Source: Nocardia neocaledoniensis
GTDB lineage: Bacteria; Actinomycetota; Actinomycetes; Mycobacteriales; Mycobacteriaceae
Assembly (NCBI RefSeq): GCF_003182135.1
Contig: NZ_QGTL01000016.1
Location: forward strand, 1 to 64,000
Reading direction: 5' to 3'
Length of the DNA stretch: 64,000 nucleotides
Shown here: positions 33,720 to 43,472 of the stretch, one piece after another
How the letters are laid out: every line of letters starts with the position of its first letter
Position numbering within the stretch: position 1 is the first letter of the stretch
The notes under the pieces: generated by a model
Databases searched by the model: none
Seen by the model: only the letters and a program-made list of their open reading frames with translations
Told to the model about the DNA's origin: nothing
Program-made: the position numbers and the translations under genes

Positions 33720-35273
33720 TTATTTTCGGTCGGCGGCCACGAGTTCGGCGCAGCGTTCACCGACGAGCATGACGGTGATATTCGGATTCACCGTCGTGTG
33801 CGCCGGGAACACCGAGGCGTCGGCCACCCGCAATCCCGCGACCCCCTTGACGCGCAGCTGCGGGTCCAGCGGGCTCATCGGGTCGTCGGGCGAACCCATC
33901 CGGACCGTGCCCACCGGGTGATAGACGGTGTTGTGGGTGCGGCGGATGTAGTCGGCCAGTTCGGCGTCGGAGTGCACCGACGGACCCGGATACAGCTCCC
34001 TGGCCACCCAGTCCGCCAGCGGCGCCGCGGCGGCGATCTCGCGCGCCTTGCGCAGCCCGGCGATCATGACGCGCAGATCGTGGCCCTCGGGGTCGGTGAA
34101 GTAGCGCGGATCGACCCGGGGCTTGTCCCGGAAATCGCGCGAGCGCAGCCGGACCGTGCCCCGTGACCGGGCGTGGGTCACGTTCGGGGTGAGACAGAAG
34201 GTGTTCTCCGCGGTCGAGTAGCCCTGGCGCAGCGTGTGCATGTCGAACGGGACGCTGCCGTAGTGCATCATCAGGTCGGGCCGGTCGAGGCCGTCGACCG
34301 TGGTGGTGAAGATGCCCGCCTCCCACCACTGCGTCGAGGTGCGCACCATCGGCCTGGTCGTCTCGAACCCGATCACCCCTTCCGGGTGGTCCTGCAGATG
34401 CGCGCCGACGCCGGGGGAGTCGACGAGCACCTCGATCCCGTGTTCGCGCAGGTGATCGGCCGGGCCGATGCCCGAGAGCATGAGCAGCTTCGGGCCGTCG
34501 ATGGCGCCCGCGGACAGGATCACCTCGCGTCCGGCGCCGATCCTGGTGGTGCGCCCGAACGCGTTGTCGGTGAGGTCGACCCCGGCGGCGCGCCCGTTCT
34601 CGAGCACGATCTTCTTCACCCACGCGCCCGTGCGGACGGTGAGGTTGGGCCGGTCCAGGATCGGGTGCAGATAGCTCACCGAGGACGAGGCCCTGGTGCC
34701 GTCGGCCTGCCGGTTGATCTGAAAGAAGTTGGCGCCGTTGACGACCGTGCGACCGGAGTTGAACTCGGCGCGCGGAATGCCGACGGCCTCGCACGCGTCG
34801 AGCACCGCGACGCCGCACGGATCCTCCGGCGGCACCGTCATGATGTGCACCGGCCCGCCGCGACCGTGATGTTCACCCGGCGCGTCGTTGGTCTCGATCG
34901 CGGTGTAGAGGCGAAACACCGAATCCGCGCCCCACCCCGTGCAGCCGTGCTCGTGCTCCCAGGCGTCGAGGTCCTCGCGCGGCGCCCAGAATGCGATGCA
35001 GCTGTTGTGCGAGGAGCAACCGCCGAGCACCTTGGCGCGGGCGTGGCGCATGAAGGAGTTGCCGTTCTCCTGCGGCTCGATCGGATAGTCCCAGTCGTAG
35101 CCGGATTCCAGCAGCTCCATCCAGCGATCGAGGCGCAGGATCGCCGGGTCGCCGACGTCGGAGGGCCCGGCCTCGAGCAGGCAGACCGTCACGGAAGGAT
35201 CCTCCGAAAGGCGAGCCGCGACGGCGGCGCCCGCGGAACCGCCACCGATGACGACGTAGTCGAACTCGGTCAC
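33720..35273 (-). CDS. betA: Choline dehydrogenase-like GMC oxidoreductase (BetA)
   Basis: 517 residues from a GTG at 35273 that overlaps the aldehyde dehydrogenase stop (GTGA). GMC signatures are complete: FAD motif DYVVIGGGSAGAAVAARLSE at the N-terminus, the HARAKVLGGCSSHNSC signature 1, GAIDGPKLLMLSGIGP signature 2, and the C-terminal THNTVYHPVGT with the catalytic His and VNPNITVMLVGER. The enzyme would oxidise choline to betaine aldehyde. Position in a BCCT transporter-aldehyde dehydrogenase operon supports that substrate over other alcohols. Confidence 0.88.
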   Translation of the reverse strand: MTEFDYVVIGGGSAGAAVAARLSEDPSVTVCLLEAGPSDVGDPAILRLDRWMELLESGYDWDYPIEPQENGNSFMRHARAKVLGGCSSHNSCIAFWAPREDLDAWEHEHGCTGWGADSVFRLYTAIETNDAPGEHHGRGGPVHIMTVPPEDPCGVAVLDACEAVGIPRAEFNSGRTVVNGANFFQINRQADGTRASSSVSYLHPILDRPNLTVRTGAWVKKIVLENGRAAGVDLTDNAFGRTTRIGAGREVILSAGAIDGPKLLMLSGIGPADHLREHGIEVLVDSPGVGAHLQDHPEGVIGFETTRPMVRTSTQWWEAGIFTTTVDGLDRPDLMMHYGSVPFDMHTLRQGYSTAENTFCLTPNVTHARSRGTVRLRSRDFRDKPRVDPRYFTDPEGHDLRVMIAGLRKAREIAAAAPLADWVARELYPGPSVHSDAELADYIRRTHNTVYHPVGTVRMGSPDDPMSPLDPQLRVKGVAGLRVADASVFPAHTTVNPNITVMLVGERCAELVAADRK

Positions 35274-36784
35274 TGCTGCTCCCCTCGATCGGCGAACCAG
35301 CCGGTGACGCCCGGCCGGAGGTTCTCGTAGACGTGCTTGGCCTCGCGGTACTCGTGCAGCCCGGACGGCCCCAGCTCCCTGCCCACCCCCGAATGCCCGA
35401 ACCCGCCCCATTCGGCCTGCGGCAGATACGGCCCGAAGTCGTTGACCCACACCGTGCCGTGCCGCAGCCGCGCCGCGATGCGCCGGGCGCGCGCCGCGTC
35501 GGCCGACCACACGGCGCCGGCCAGGCCGTACTCGGTGTCGTTGCCGATGGCGACCGCCTCGTCCTCGGTGGTGAAGGTCTCGACGGTGACGGTCGGGCCG
35601 AACGCCTCGTCGTGCACGCACGCCATGGCGCGGGTGGCCTCGTCGATGACGGTCGGCAGGTAGAACCAGCCGTTGTCGAGGGAACCCGAACCCTGGTCGC
35701 CGGTGGCGAACGCGCCGCCGGTGCGGATCACGGCGCCCTGGGCGCGGGCCTGCTCGACATAGGCGTGCACCTTGTCGCGGTGGGCCGCAGAGATCAGCGG
35801 TCCTGTCTCGGTGCCCTCGGCGAACGGCAGGCCGAGGCGGATCTGTTCGGCACGGCGCACCAGCTCGTCGACGAAGCGGTCGTGCGCGGAGGCCTCGATC
35901 ACCAGCCGGGCGCCCGCCGAGCACACCTGGCCGGAATGCAGGAACGCGGCGTTGAGCGCGTTGTCCACGCAGGCGGCGAGCCGTTCGTCGGTGTCGCAGG
36001 CGTCGGCGAACACGACGTTCGGGTTCTTGCCGCCCAGCTCGAGCGCCACCTTCTTCACGGTGGCGGCGGCCTCGCGGGCGATGACCTTACCGGTGGCCAG
36101 GCCGCCGGTGAACGAGACCAGGTCGACGTCCGGATGCGACGACAGCGGGGCGCCTGCCGTCGCGCCGGCGCCGAGCACGAGATTGGCCACGCCCGGCGGC
36201 ACCCCGAGATCGTCGAGGACCGTCATCAGCAGGATCGCCGTGTGCGGGGTGAGCTCGGCCGGCTTGAGGACGAAGGTGTTGCCCGCCGCGAGCGCGGGTG
36301 CGATCTTCCACGCGGCTTGCAGCAACGGATAGTTCCACGGGGTGATCAAGCCGCAGACGCCGACGGGTTCGTAGACGATCCGGGAGTCGACATCGGGCGA
36401 CCCGGCGTCGACCACCCGGCCCGCGTCCTCGGCGGCGAGCTTGCCGAAATAGCGGAAGCAGTGCGCGATGTCGGACATGTCGATGTCGGACTCGTAGGGC
36501 CGCTTGCCGGTGTCGAGGGTCTCGGCCCGGACGAAATCGGCGCGCCGATCGTCGATGGCGTCGGCGACCCGCAGCAACAGGTCGCCGCGTTCGGCGGCCG
36601 AGGTCCGGCGCCACGAGCCCTCGTCGAAGGCCCGCCGCGCCGCGGCGATGGCGGCGACGGTGTCCTCGGCGCCGGCCTCGGCCACCACGCCGACGAGGGA
36701 ATCGTCAGCCGGACACCGGATGTCGCGGGTCCGGCCGGACGCCGCGCGCCGCCAGGCGCCGTCGATGTAGAGGGTCTCACTCAT
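35270..36784 (-). CDS. betB: Betaine aldehyde dehydrogenase (BetB)
   Basis: 504 residues of the NAD-dependent aldehyde dehydrogenase superfamily: PWNYPLLQAAWKIAPALAAG (cofactor), SFTGGLATGK, the general base in LELGGKNP, and the nucleophile Cys in HSGQVCSAG. It would oxidise betaine aldehyde to glycine betaine, an osmoprotectant. GAAGGGA before the ATG overlaps the stop of the transporter gene. It is the middle gene of transporter-betB-betA. The specificity assignment rests on context. Confidence 0.88.
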   Translation of the reverse strand: MSETLYIDGAWRRAASGRTRDIRCPADDSLVGVVAEAGAEDTVAAIAAARRAFDEGSWRRTSAAERGDLLLRVADAIDDRRADFVRAETLDTGKRPYESDIDMSDIAHCFRYFGKLAAEDAGRVVDAGSPDVDSRIVYEPVGVCGLITPWNYPLLQAAWKIAPALAAGNTFVLKPAELTPHTAILLMTVLDDLGVPPGVANLVLGAGATAGAPLSSHPDVDLVSFTGGLATGKVIAREAAATVKKVALELGGKNPNVVFADACDTDERLAACVDNALNAAFLHSGQVCSAGARLVIEASAHDRFVDELVRRAEQIRLGLPFAEGTETGPLISAAHRDKVHAYVEQARAQGAVIRTGGAFATGDQGSGSLDNGWFYLPTVIDEATRAMACVHDEAFGPTVTVETFTTEDEAVAIGNDTEYGLAGAVWSADAARARRIAARLRHGTVWVNDFGPYLPQAEWGGFGHSGVGRELGPSGLHEYREAKHVYENLRPGVTGWFADRGEQQ

Positions 36785-36796
36785 GGGCTGGTCCCT

Positions 36797-38950
36797 TCAC
36801 AGTTCGCTGTCGGAGGTGTCGACGTCGCCGGATTCGGGCTCGTGGTGATCGGTGGCGGTGCGGCGTAGGTGCAGGTAGCCCAGGTGCCGCTCGTACTGGT
36901 CGAGGATGTCGCCGATCGTCTGCTCGCGGGTGTAGCCGTTGAGCGAGTACCCCTGCGATCCCTCGGACAGGTACACCTCGCAGCGGAAGTAGCGGTCACC
37001 GGCGCGTTGCGCGAGCACCGCGTAGGTCGGCGCGGGCGCCGAGACCGGGCACACCATGTACTCGAAGCGTGGTTCGTTCGCCTGGTCCACGACCAGGCGC
37101 GGCGAGGGCAGACCTTCGTGCTGCTCGGATTCGTCGACGGCGGCCGCGACGCCCATCCGGTCGAACTCCGCCGCGACCTCGCGCATCGCGGGCACGACGG
37201 TGTTGGTGACGAATTTCCTGGTCGCCGTGGGCCCGGGGTAGTGGACGGTGGCGATGAGCCTGCGCCGCCAGCTGCTGTAGTCGTTGGGTCCACGCCCCGC
37301 CGCGATCGCCTTGGGCAGCGAGGCGCGATAGCTGTCGATCTTGTAGGACTCGTTGCGCACGGCACGCAGCATGGCGATGCCGATCAGGGCAAGGACGAAC
37401 GAGAACGGCAGGCCCATGATGATGGTGGCGTTCTGCAGCGTGGTGATCGAGCCACCGGCGCCGGCGAACAGCATCGACAGCGTCAGCAGGCCGATGGCGG
37501 CCGACCAGAAGATGCGGGTACTGCGTGCGCAGTCGGCCATCGGGTCGGGCAGTTTCGAGGTGAAGTTGCCCATCACCAGCGAGCCGGAATCTGCGCTGGT
37601 CACGTAGAAGAGCAGGCCGGTGACGGTGGCGATGCCGAGCAGGAAGGTGGCGCCGGGATACTTCTCGAGCAGCGAGTAGAAACCGAGTTCGGCCCTGGCC
37701 GCGGTCTGCTCGGCGAAGGAGCGGTCTGCCCTGGCGACCTCGAGCGCGCTGTTGCCGAACACCGAGATCCACATCAGCGTGAAACTGAACGGCACGACGA
37801 GCACGCCGAAGACGAACTGGCGCAGCGTGCGTCCGCGCGAGATCCGGGCCAGGAACAGGCCGACGAAGGGCGCCCACGCCACCCACCACGCCCAGAAGAA
37901 CAGGGTCCAGCTGTCCAGCCAGGTCGAGGGCGCGTTCGGCGATTCCGGATTGCGTTCCCAGGCGAAGGTGTCGAGGGTCCGGTCCAGGAAGGTCGACAGG
38001 TAGTCGCCCGCGTTCTGGGTGAGCCCGTTGAGCAGGAAATCGGTGCGGCCGGCCACCAGGATGTAGATCAGCAGCGCGATCGCCATGATCACGTTCAGCT
38101 CGGACAACCGCCGGATGCCCTTGTCGACCCCCGTGGTGGCCGAGATCGTGGTGATCGCGACCGACAGCGCGATCAGCCCGATCTGGGCGGCCTTGCCCTG
38201 CGAGATGCCGAACAGCTGGTGCAGGCCGTAGTTGAGCTGGACGATGCCGATGCCCAGCGAGGTGGCGATGCCGAAGATGGTGCCGAGCACCGCGGCCACG
38301 TCGATCGCGTCGCCCCACCGGCCGTGCACCCGCTTGCCGAAGATCGGGTAGAGCGCCGCGCGGATGGTCAGCGGCAGGTTGTGCCGGAACGCGAAGTAGG
38401 CCAGTGCGCCGCCCATCAGCGCGTACATCGCCCAGCCGGTGACGCCGTAGTGGAAGATCGTCCACGTCACCGCGTCGCGCGCGGTCTGATCGGTGCCCGG
38501 CTCGCCCAGCGGCGGGCGCAGATAGTTGTAGACCGGCTCGGCGACCGAGAAGAACATCAGGTCGATGCCGATGCCCGCCGCGAACAGCATGGCCGTCCAG
38601 GAGAACAGGCTGTACTCCGGCCGCGATTCCTCCGGGCCGAGCCGGTACTTGCCGTAGCGGCTGGCGCCGAGGAAGACGACCAGCCCCAGGATGGCCGTGG
38701 CCAGCACGAAGTACCACCAGCCGAACCAGGTCGAGATGAAGGTCTTCACCTCGCCGACCACGGTCTCCGCGCTCGACGGCGAGGCCAATGCCCACAGCGC
38801 AAAGGCCAGCACGATCCCCGCGGCAAACAGGAACACGGGCAGGTTGACCGAGCGCCGGTCGGCGACCGGATGCGCCGGGACCGCCTCGTGCGCGGTCCCG
38901 GCAGGTGTTCGGTCAGTGCTGTCGTCCCCGGGTTCGCTGACACCACCCAT
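36797..38950 (-). CDS. betT: BCCT-family choline transporter (BetT)
   Basis: 717 residues with 12 predicted membrane segments (about 35-540) and the BCCT signature region FFWAWWVAWAPFVGLFLARI. A long cytoplasmic C-terminal domain of about 170 residues follows, the part that senses osmotic stress in BetT- and BetP-type carriers. It would import choline with H+ or Na+. On the minus strand TAGCCT (38963-38958) lies 7 bases before the ATG with no Shine-Dalgarno, so the operon mRNA is probably leaderless. No betI regulator gene is adjacent. Confidence 0.9.
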   Translation of the reverse strand: MGGVSEPGDDSTDRTPAGTAHEAVPAHPVADRRSVNLPVFLFAAGIVLAFALWALASPSSAETVVGEVKTFISTWFGWWYFVLATAILGLVVFLGASRYGKYRLGPEESRPEYSLFSWTAMLFAAGIGIDLMFFSVAEPVYNYLRPPLGEPGTDQTARDAVTWTIFHYGVTGWAMYALMGGALAYFAFRHNLPLTIRAALYPIFGKRVHGRWGDAIDVAAVLGTIFGIATSLGIGIVQLNYGLHQLFGISQGKAAQIGLIALSVAITTISATTGVDKGIRRLSELNVIMAIALLIYILVAGRTDFLLNGLTQNAGDYLSTFLDRTLDTFAWERNPESPNAPSTWLDSWTLFFWAWWVAWAPFVGLFLARISRGRTLRQFVFGVLVVPFSFTLMWISVFGNSALEVARADRSFAEQTAARAELGFYSLLEKYPGATFLLGIATVTGLLFYVTSADSGSLVMGNFTSKLPDPMADCARSTRIFWSAAIGLLTLSMLFAGAGGSITTLQNATIIMGLPFSFVLALIGIAMLRAVRNESYKIDSYRASLPKAIAAGRGPNDYSSWRRRLIATVHYPGPTATRKFVTNTVVPAMREVAAEFDRMGVAAAVDESEQHEGLPSPRLVVDQANEPRFEYMVCPVSAPAPTYAVLAQRAGDRYFRCEVYLSEGSQGYSLNGYTREQTIGDILDQYERHLGYLHLRRTATDHHEPESGDVDTSDSEL

Positions 38951-38957
38951 GCCGGGA

Positions 38958-38963
38958 AGGCTA
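38958..38963 (-). promoter_or_regulatory. -10 element of the betT operon promoter (leaderless)
   Basis: TAGCCT on the minus strand ends 7 bases before the ATG at 38950. Confidence 0.5.
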
Positions 38964-39037
38964 GTTCGTGCGCACCAGCATGTCGGGGACCTCGACCGGC
39001 GCCGCCGACCGCGTGTTGAGCCGCTGACCGGCCCGGT

Positions 39038-40327
39038 TCAGTGGTTGCCGACCTCGTGTTCGAGCCGGCGCGCGACCAGATCGCGGGCCTGTTCCCGCAG
39101 TGCCGGACGGTAGCCGCTCGGGTACACCGGGTCGGCGGGCGCGTAGTTCTTCAGTACCTCCTTGGCCAGGGTGATCTTGTGGACCTCGGTGGGCCCGTCG
39201 GCGATCGCCATCACCTCGGCGTAGGTGGTCATGTCCAGGAACGGCAGGTCGGTGCTCACGCCGAGCGCGCCGTGCAGGTGCAGCGCGCGGCGGGCGATGT
39301 CGTTCATCACGGTCGGCATCGCGACCTTGATGGCGGCGATGTCCTTGCGGACGGCCCGATAGTCGGCGGCCTGGTCGATGCGCCAGGCCGTGCGCAGCAC
39401 CAGCAGCCGGAACTGCTCCATCTGGATCCAGCTGTCGGCGATGCGTTCCTGGGTCATCTGGAAACCGCCCAGCACACCCTTGCGCGCCGGCCGCGACACC
39501 GCCCGCTCGCACAGCATGTCGAAGGCCTTGCGCACCAACGCGACCGTGCGCATGGCGTGGTGCACCCGCCCGCCGCCGAGCCGGGTCTGCGCGACGACGA
39601 ACCCGGCGCCCTCCGCGCCGAGCAGGTGGTCGGCGGGCACCCGGACATCGGTGAACCGCAGGTGGCCCTCGTGTTCGCTGAAGCCGGGCACCGTGAAGTT
39701 GCGGACCAGTTCCAGACCCGGCGCGTCGGCGGGCACGATGAACATCGACAGCCGCAGGTGCGGTTCGGCGTCCGGATCGGTCACCACCATCACGATGTGG
39801 AAGGTGGCGAACTCGGCGGCCGAGTTGAACCACTTCTCGCCGTTGATCACCCACTCGTCGCCGTCGCGGACCGCGGTGGTGCGGAAGGCCGTCGGATCCG
39901 AGCCGCCGGTCGGTTCGGTCATGACGTAGCAGGAGCCGATCTCGCCGTCGAGCAGCGGCTGCAGATACTTCTCCTTCTGCTCCGGCGTACCGAAGTGCGC
40001 CAGGATCTCGGCGTTGCCGGAATCCGGTGCCTGACAACCGAAGACGAGCGGCGCCCACATCGACGTGCCGAGCACCTCGTTGAGCAGGGCGAGCTTGAGC
40101 TGCCCGTATCCCGGTCCGCCGAGTTCGGGGCCGAGGTGACAGGCCCACAGGCCCTGCTCCTTGACCTGCTGCTGCAGGGGGCGCATGAGCGCCCGGATCT
40201 CCGGGTCGGTCCGGTCGTAGGGGTTGGGGTAGAGCAGATCCAGCGGTTCGACCTCGGTGCGGACGAACTCCGCCACCCAGTCGAGCTTGCGCTGGTACTC
40301 CGGGTCGGTCTCGAAATCCCAAGCCAT
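39038..40327 (-). CDS. Acyl-CoA dehydrogenase (ACAD11-like)
   Basis: 429 residues from the ATG at 40327, 2 bases after the tetR stop. Acyl-CoA dehydrogenase features: helical N-terminal domain, YVMTEPTGGSDPTAFRT FAD/substrate block (about 133-150), WVINGEKWFNSAAEF, and a C-terminal HLHGALGVSTDLPF and IADGPTEVHKI region. The length and the DGPTEVHK ending match the ACAD10/11-like bacterial group. It would desaturate an acyl-CoA with electrons passed to ETF. It forms an operon with its upstream TetR gene; the acyl substrate is unknown. Confidence 0.87.
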   Translation of the reverse strand: MAWDFETDPEYQRKLDWVAEFVRTEVEPLDLLYPNPYDRTDPEIRALMRPLQQQVKEQGLWACHLGPELGGPGYGQLKLALLNEVLGTSMWAPLVFGCQAPDSGNAEILAHFGTPEQKEKYLQPLLDGEIGSCYVMTEPTGGSDPTAFRTTAVRDGDEWVINGEKWFNSAAEFATFHIVMVVTDPDAEPHLRLSMFIVPADAPGLELVRNFTVPGFSEHEGHLRFTDVRVPADHLLGAEGAGFVVAQTRLGGGRVHHAMRTVALVRKAFDMLCERAVSRPARKGVLGGFQMTQERIADSWIQMEQFRLLVLRTAWRIDQAADYRAVRKDIAAIKVAMPTVMNDIARRALHLHGALGVSTDLPFLDMTTYAEVMAIADGPTEVHKITLAKEVLKNYAPADPVYPSGYRPALREQARDLVARRLEHEVGNH

Positions 40328-40329
40328 GG

Positions 40330-40989
40330 TCAGCCTTTCGTGTCGGCGCCCGTGGCGGTGAGCCCGGACAGGACGGTGTCGGTGAGGATGTCGGCGATCT
40401 CGGCGGGGGAGCGCGTGCCGCGCTCGCGGTACCAGTAGCCGAGCGAATTGAGCATGCCGAGCAGGCCGTTGGTGACGACGTGATCGGCGGTCCGCAGCTG
40501 TCCCGCCGCGTAGCCGGCGTCGAGCGCGTCCTGCCACCGGCGCTGCAGCCGATCGCGCAGTCGCTGCAGATCGGCAGCGCGTGCACCGGTGAGCGCGTCG
40601 CCGTCGCGCAGGTGCACCGCGACCGCGCGCCGGTGCGTGACGATCAGCTCCACGTGGCTGCGGATCAGCAGGCGCAGGGTCTCGATCGGTTCGGCGCCCC
40701 GGTCGACGATGCGCTCGGCGTCGGCGAGCAACAGGCGGGTGTAGTCGCCGAGGATCTCCCAGAGCAGCTCCTCCTTGGAACCGATGTGGTAGTACAGCGC
40801 GCCGCGCTGGACATCGGCCCTGGCTCCGATCTCGGCGACGCCGGTGGCATGGAACCCCCGCTCGGCGAACAGGTCGAGGGCGGCGGCGCGGATGCGCGCT
40901 CCGGTGTCGGCGGCCCCGCGTTCGGTGGCGCGCGGCCTGCCGCGGCGGCGCACCGGAGCCACGGGCTCGTCGGGTCGCGCGCTGGTCAC
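40330..40989 (-). CDS. TetR-family regulator of the acyl-CoA dehydrogenase gene
   Basis: 219 residues from a GTG with GGAG upstream. Basic N-terminus (RRRGRPRATERG), TetR helix-turn-helix at about 45-75 (VAEIGARADVQRGALYYHIGSK) and a ligand domain rich in Arg and Leu. Autoregulation is likely because an inverted repeat, listed separately, lies 22 bases upstream. Acyl-CoA thioesters are plausible ligands by analogy with KstR2/FadR-like TetR proteins, but that is inference. Confidence 0.83.
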   Translation of the reverse strand: MTSARPDEPVAPVRRRGRPRATERGAADTGARIRAAALDLFAERGFHATGVAEIGARADVQRGALYYHIGSKEELLWEILGDYTRLLLADAERIVDRGAEPIETLRLLIRSHVELIVTHRRAVAVHLRDGDALTGARAADLQRLRDRLQRRWQDALDAGYAAGQLRTADHVVTNGLLGMLNSLGYWYRERGTRSPAEIADILTDTVLSGLTATGADTKG

Positions 40990-41010
40990 GGTGTCTCCAC
41001 TCGGCCGGTA

Positions 41011-41030
41011 AATGTTCCGGTCAGTACATT
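41011..41030. promoter_or_regulatory. Inverted repeat upstream of tetR/acyl-CoA dehydrogenase
   Basis: AATGT-N10-ACATT forms a 20-bp palindromic site just upstream of the tetR gene; candidate operator. Confidence 0.4.
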
Positions 41031-41062
41031 ATTCTGGGCGGTGCCTACAATCAAGAGGTGAG

Positions 41063-41104
41063 CCGCCACGCCCACCGCGTCGACCCGGCGCTTCGGCGTG
41101 GCGG
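41063..41104. other. Stem-loop upstream of glcB
   Basis: CCGCCACGCC / GGCGTGGCGG, a perfect 10-bp stem with a 22-base loop, lies between the divergent tetR and glcB genes. It may be part of a leader RNA or a terminator of an unseen transcript. Confidence 0.35.
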
Positions 41105-41212
41105 AATGGTCGAAGCCCCTGGGGCGTTCGTACCCACACGAGGTGTCAGCACTACCCACGGGTAACATGACATCGACTTTCCCACCCGGCTATCTCAAAA
41201 GTGAGGCAGTAG

Positions 41213-43390
41213 ATGACAGAGCGGATTCAGGTCGGCGGGCTCCAGGTGGCCAGCGTTCTCCATGACTTCATCGAGAACGAGGCGCTCCCCGGTACCGGTG
41301 TGGATTCCGCCGCGTTCTGGGCCGGTGCCGAGCAGGTCGTCAACGACCTCGCCCCGCGCAACCGTGCCCTGCTGGCCGAACGCGACGAGATCCAGGGCAA
41401 GCTCGACGCCTGGCACCAGGAGAGCCCCGGCGCGAACTACGACAAGGGCGCCTACAAGCAGTTCCTCACCGAGATCGGGTACCTGCGGCCCGAGCCCGCG
41501 CCGTTCCAGATCGGCACCGGCAACGTCGACGCCGAGATCGCCACCACCGCGGGCCCGCAGCTCGTGGTGCCGGTGATGAACGCGCGTTTCGCGATCAACG
41601 CCGCCAACGCGCGCTGGGGTTCGCTCTACGACGCGCTCTACGGCACCGACGCCATCTCCGAGGCCAACGGCGCCGAGAAGGGCACCGGCTACAACCGCGT
41701 GCGCGGCGACAAGGTCATCGAGTGGGGCCGTAACTTCCTCGACGACGCCGTCACCCTGATCACCGGTTCGCACATCGGTTCGTCGTACTACAAGATCGTC
41801 GACGGCGAGCTCGAGGTCGGCCTGGAGGACGGCACCGACATCGGCCTGGCCGACCCCTCGCAGCTGGTGGGCTACCTGGGCGACCCCGAGGCCCCCACCT
41901 CGGTGCTGCTCAAGCACAACGGCCTGTACATCGAGATCCAGATCGACGCGAACTCGCCGATCGGCTCCACCGACACCGCCGGTGTCAAGGACATCGTGCT
42001 CGAGTCCGCGCTCACCACCATCATGGACTTCGAGGACTCGGTCGCCGCGGTCGACGCCGACGACAAGGTCGTCTGTTACCGCAACTGGCTCGGCCTGATG
42101 AAGGGCGACCTGGCCGAAGAGGTCACCAAGGGCGGCAAGACCTTCACCCGCACCATGAACCCCGACCGCGTGTTCACCGCGCTCGACGGTTCCGAGCTGG
42201 TGCTACACGGCCGCTCGCTGCTGTTCGTCCGCAACGTCGGCCACCTGATGACCTCCGACGCGATCCTCGACGCCGAGGGCAACGAGGTGCCCGAGGGCAT
42301 CATGGACGGCCTGATCACCTCGCTGATCGCCATCCACTCGCTCAACGGCGACACCCAGCGCCTCAACTCGCGCACCGGCTCGGTCTACATCGTGAAGCCG
42401 AAGATGCACGGCCCCGACGAGGCCGCGTTCACCAACGAGCTGTTCGGCCGGATCGAGGACGTCCTCGGCCTGACCCGCAACACCCTCAAGGTCGGCATCA
42501 TGGACGAGGAGCGCCGCACCACGGTCAACCTCGCCGCCTCCATCGAGGCCGCCAAGGACCGCGTGGTGTTCATCAACACCGGTTTCCTGGACCGCACCGG
42601 CGACGAGATCCACACCTCCATGGAGGCCGGGCCGATGGTCCGCAAGGCCGAGATGAAGACCCAGACCTGGATCACCTCCTACGAGGACTGGAACGTCGAC
42701 ACCGGCCTGGCCAAGGGCCTGCCCGGCAAGGCCCAGATCGGCAAGGGCATGTGGGCCATGCCCGACCTGATGGCAGGCATGCTCGAGCAGAAGATCGGCC
42801 ACCCCAAGGCCGGCGCCAACACCGCGTGGGTGCCCTCGCCGACCGCCGCCACCCTGCACGCCACCCACTACCACCAGGTGGACGTGTTCAAGCGTCAGTC
42901 CGAGATCGCCAAGGGCGGCCCCCGCGCCACCGTCGACCAGATCCTGGAGATCCCGCTCGCCCAGTCCACCGACTGGTCCGACGAGGAGAAGCGCCAGGAG
43001 CTGGACAACAACTCCCAGGGCATCCTGGGCTACGTCGTCCGCTGGATCGACCACGGCGTCGGCTGCTCCAAGGTGCCCGACATCAACGACATCGGCCTGA
43101 TGGAAGACCGTGCCACCCTGCGCATCTCCAGCCAGCTGGTCGCCAACTGGCTGCGCCACGGCATCGTCACCGAAGCCGACGTGATCGCCAGCCTCGAGCG
43201 CATGGCCCCCGTCGTCGACCGCCAGAACGCCGGCGACAAGGCCTACACCCCGATGGCCCCGAACTTCGACGCCTCCATCGCCTTCCAGGCCGCCAAGGAA
43301 CTGGTCCTCGAGGGCACCAAGCAGCCCAACGGCTACACCGAGCCGATCCTGCACCGGCGTCGTCGCGAGTTCAAGGCCGCGCAGAAGTGA
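41213..43390 (+). CDS. glcB: Malate synthase G
   Basis: 725 residues, full length for the monomeric G-type enzyme. It condenses glyoxylate with acetyl-CoA to malate, the second step of the glyoxylate shunt needed for growth on alkanes, fatty acids and acetate. Typical blocks: VPVMNARFAINAANARWGSLYDALYG, TTIMDFEDSVAAVDA with the Mg-binding Glu/Asp, and MEAGPMVRKAEMK. GTGAGG lies 7 bases before the ATG, and TAACAT at 41164-41169 may be its -10 box. No isocitrate lyase gene is in the window. Confidence 0.97.
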   Translation: MTERIQVGGLQVASVLHDFIENEALPGTGVDSAAFWAGAEQVVNDLAPRNRALLAERDEIQGKLDAWHQESPGANYDKGAYKQFLTEIGYLRPEPAPFQIGTGNVDAEIATTAGPQLVVPVMNARFAINAANARWGSLYDALYGTDAISEANGAEKGTGYNRVRGDKVIEWGRNFLDDAVTLITGSHIGSSYYKIVDGELEVGLEDGTDIGLADPSQLVGYLGDPEAPTSVLLKHNGLYIEIQIDANSPIGSTDTAGVKDIVLESALTTIMDFEDSVAAVDADDKVVCYRNWLGLMKGDLAEEVTKGGKTFTRTMNPDRVFTALDGSELVLHGRSLLFVRNVGHLMTSDAILDAEGNEVPEGIMDGLITSLIAIHSLNGDTQRLNSRTGSVYIVKPKMHGPDEAAFTNELFGRIEDVLGLTRNTLKVGIMDEERRTTVNLAASIEAAKDRVVFINTGFLDRTGDEIHTSMEAGPMVRKAEMKTQTWITSYEDWNVDTGLAKGLPGKAQIGKGMWAMPDLMAGMLEQKIGHPKAGANTAWVPSPTAATLHATHYHQVDVFKRQSEIAKGGPRATVDQILEIPLAQSTDWSDEEKRQELDNNSQGILGYVVRWIDHGVGCSKVPDINDIGLMEDRATLRISSQLVANWLRHGIVTEADVIASLERMAPVVDRQNAGDKAYTPMAPNFDASIAFQAAKELVLEGTKQPNGYTEPILHRRRREFKAAQK

Positions 43391-43436
43391 CGCTGTCGAT
43401 TGTGTGAAAAGTAGCGTGTAGCAGCGCTTTTCGTTT

Positions 43437-43472
43437 GCGGCCCCGCTTCGGAGAATTCCGAAGCGGGGCCGC
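43437..43472. terminator. Strong terminator after glcB
   Basis: GCGGCCCCGCTTCGGA / TCCGAAGCGGGGCCGC, a perfect 16-bp stem with loop GAAT. It marks the left limit of the atypical region that follows. Confidence 0.8.
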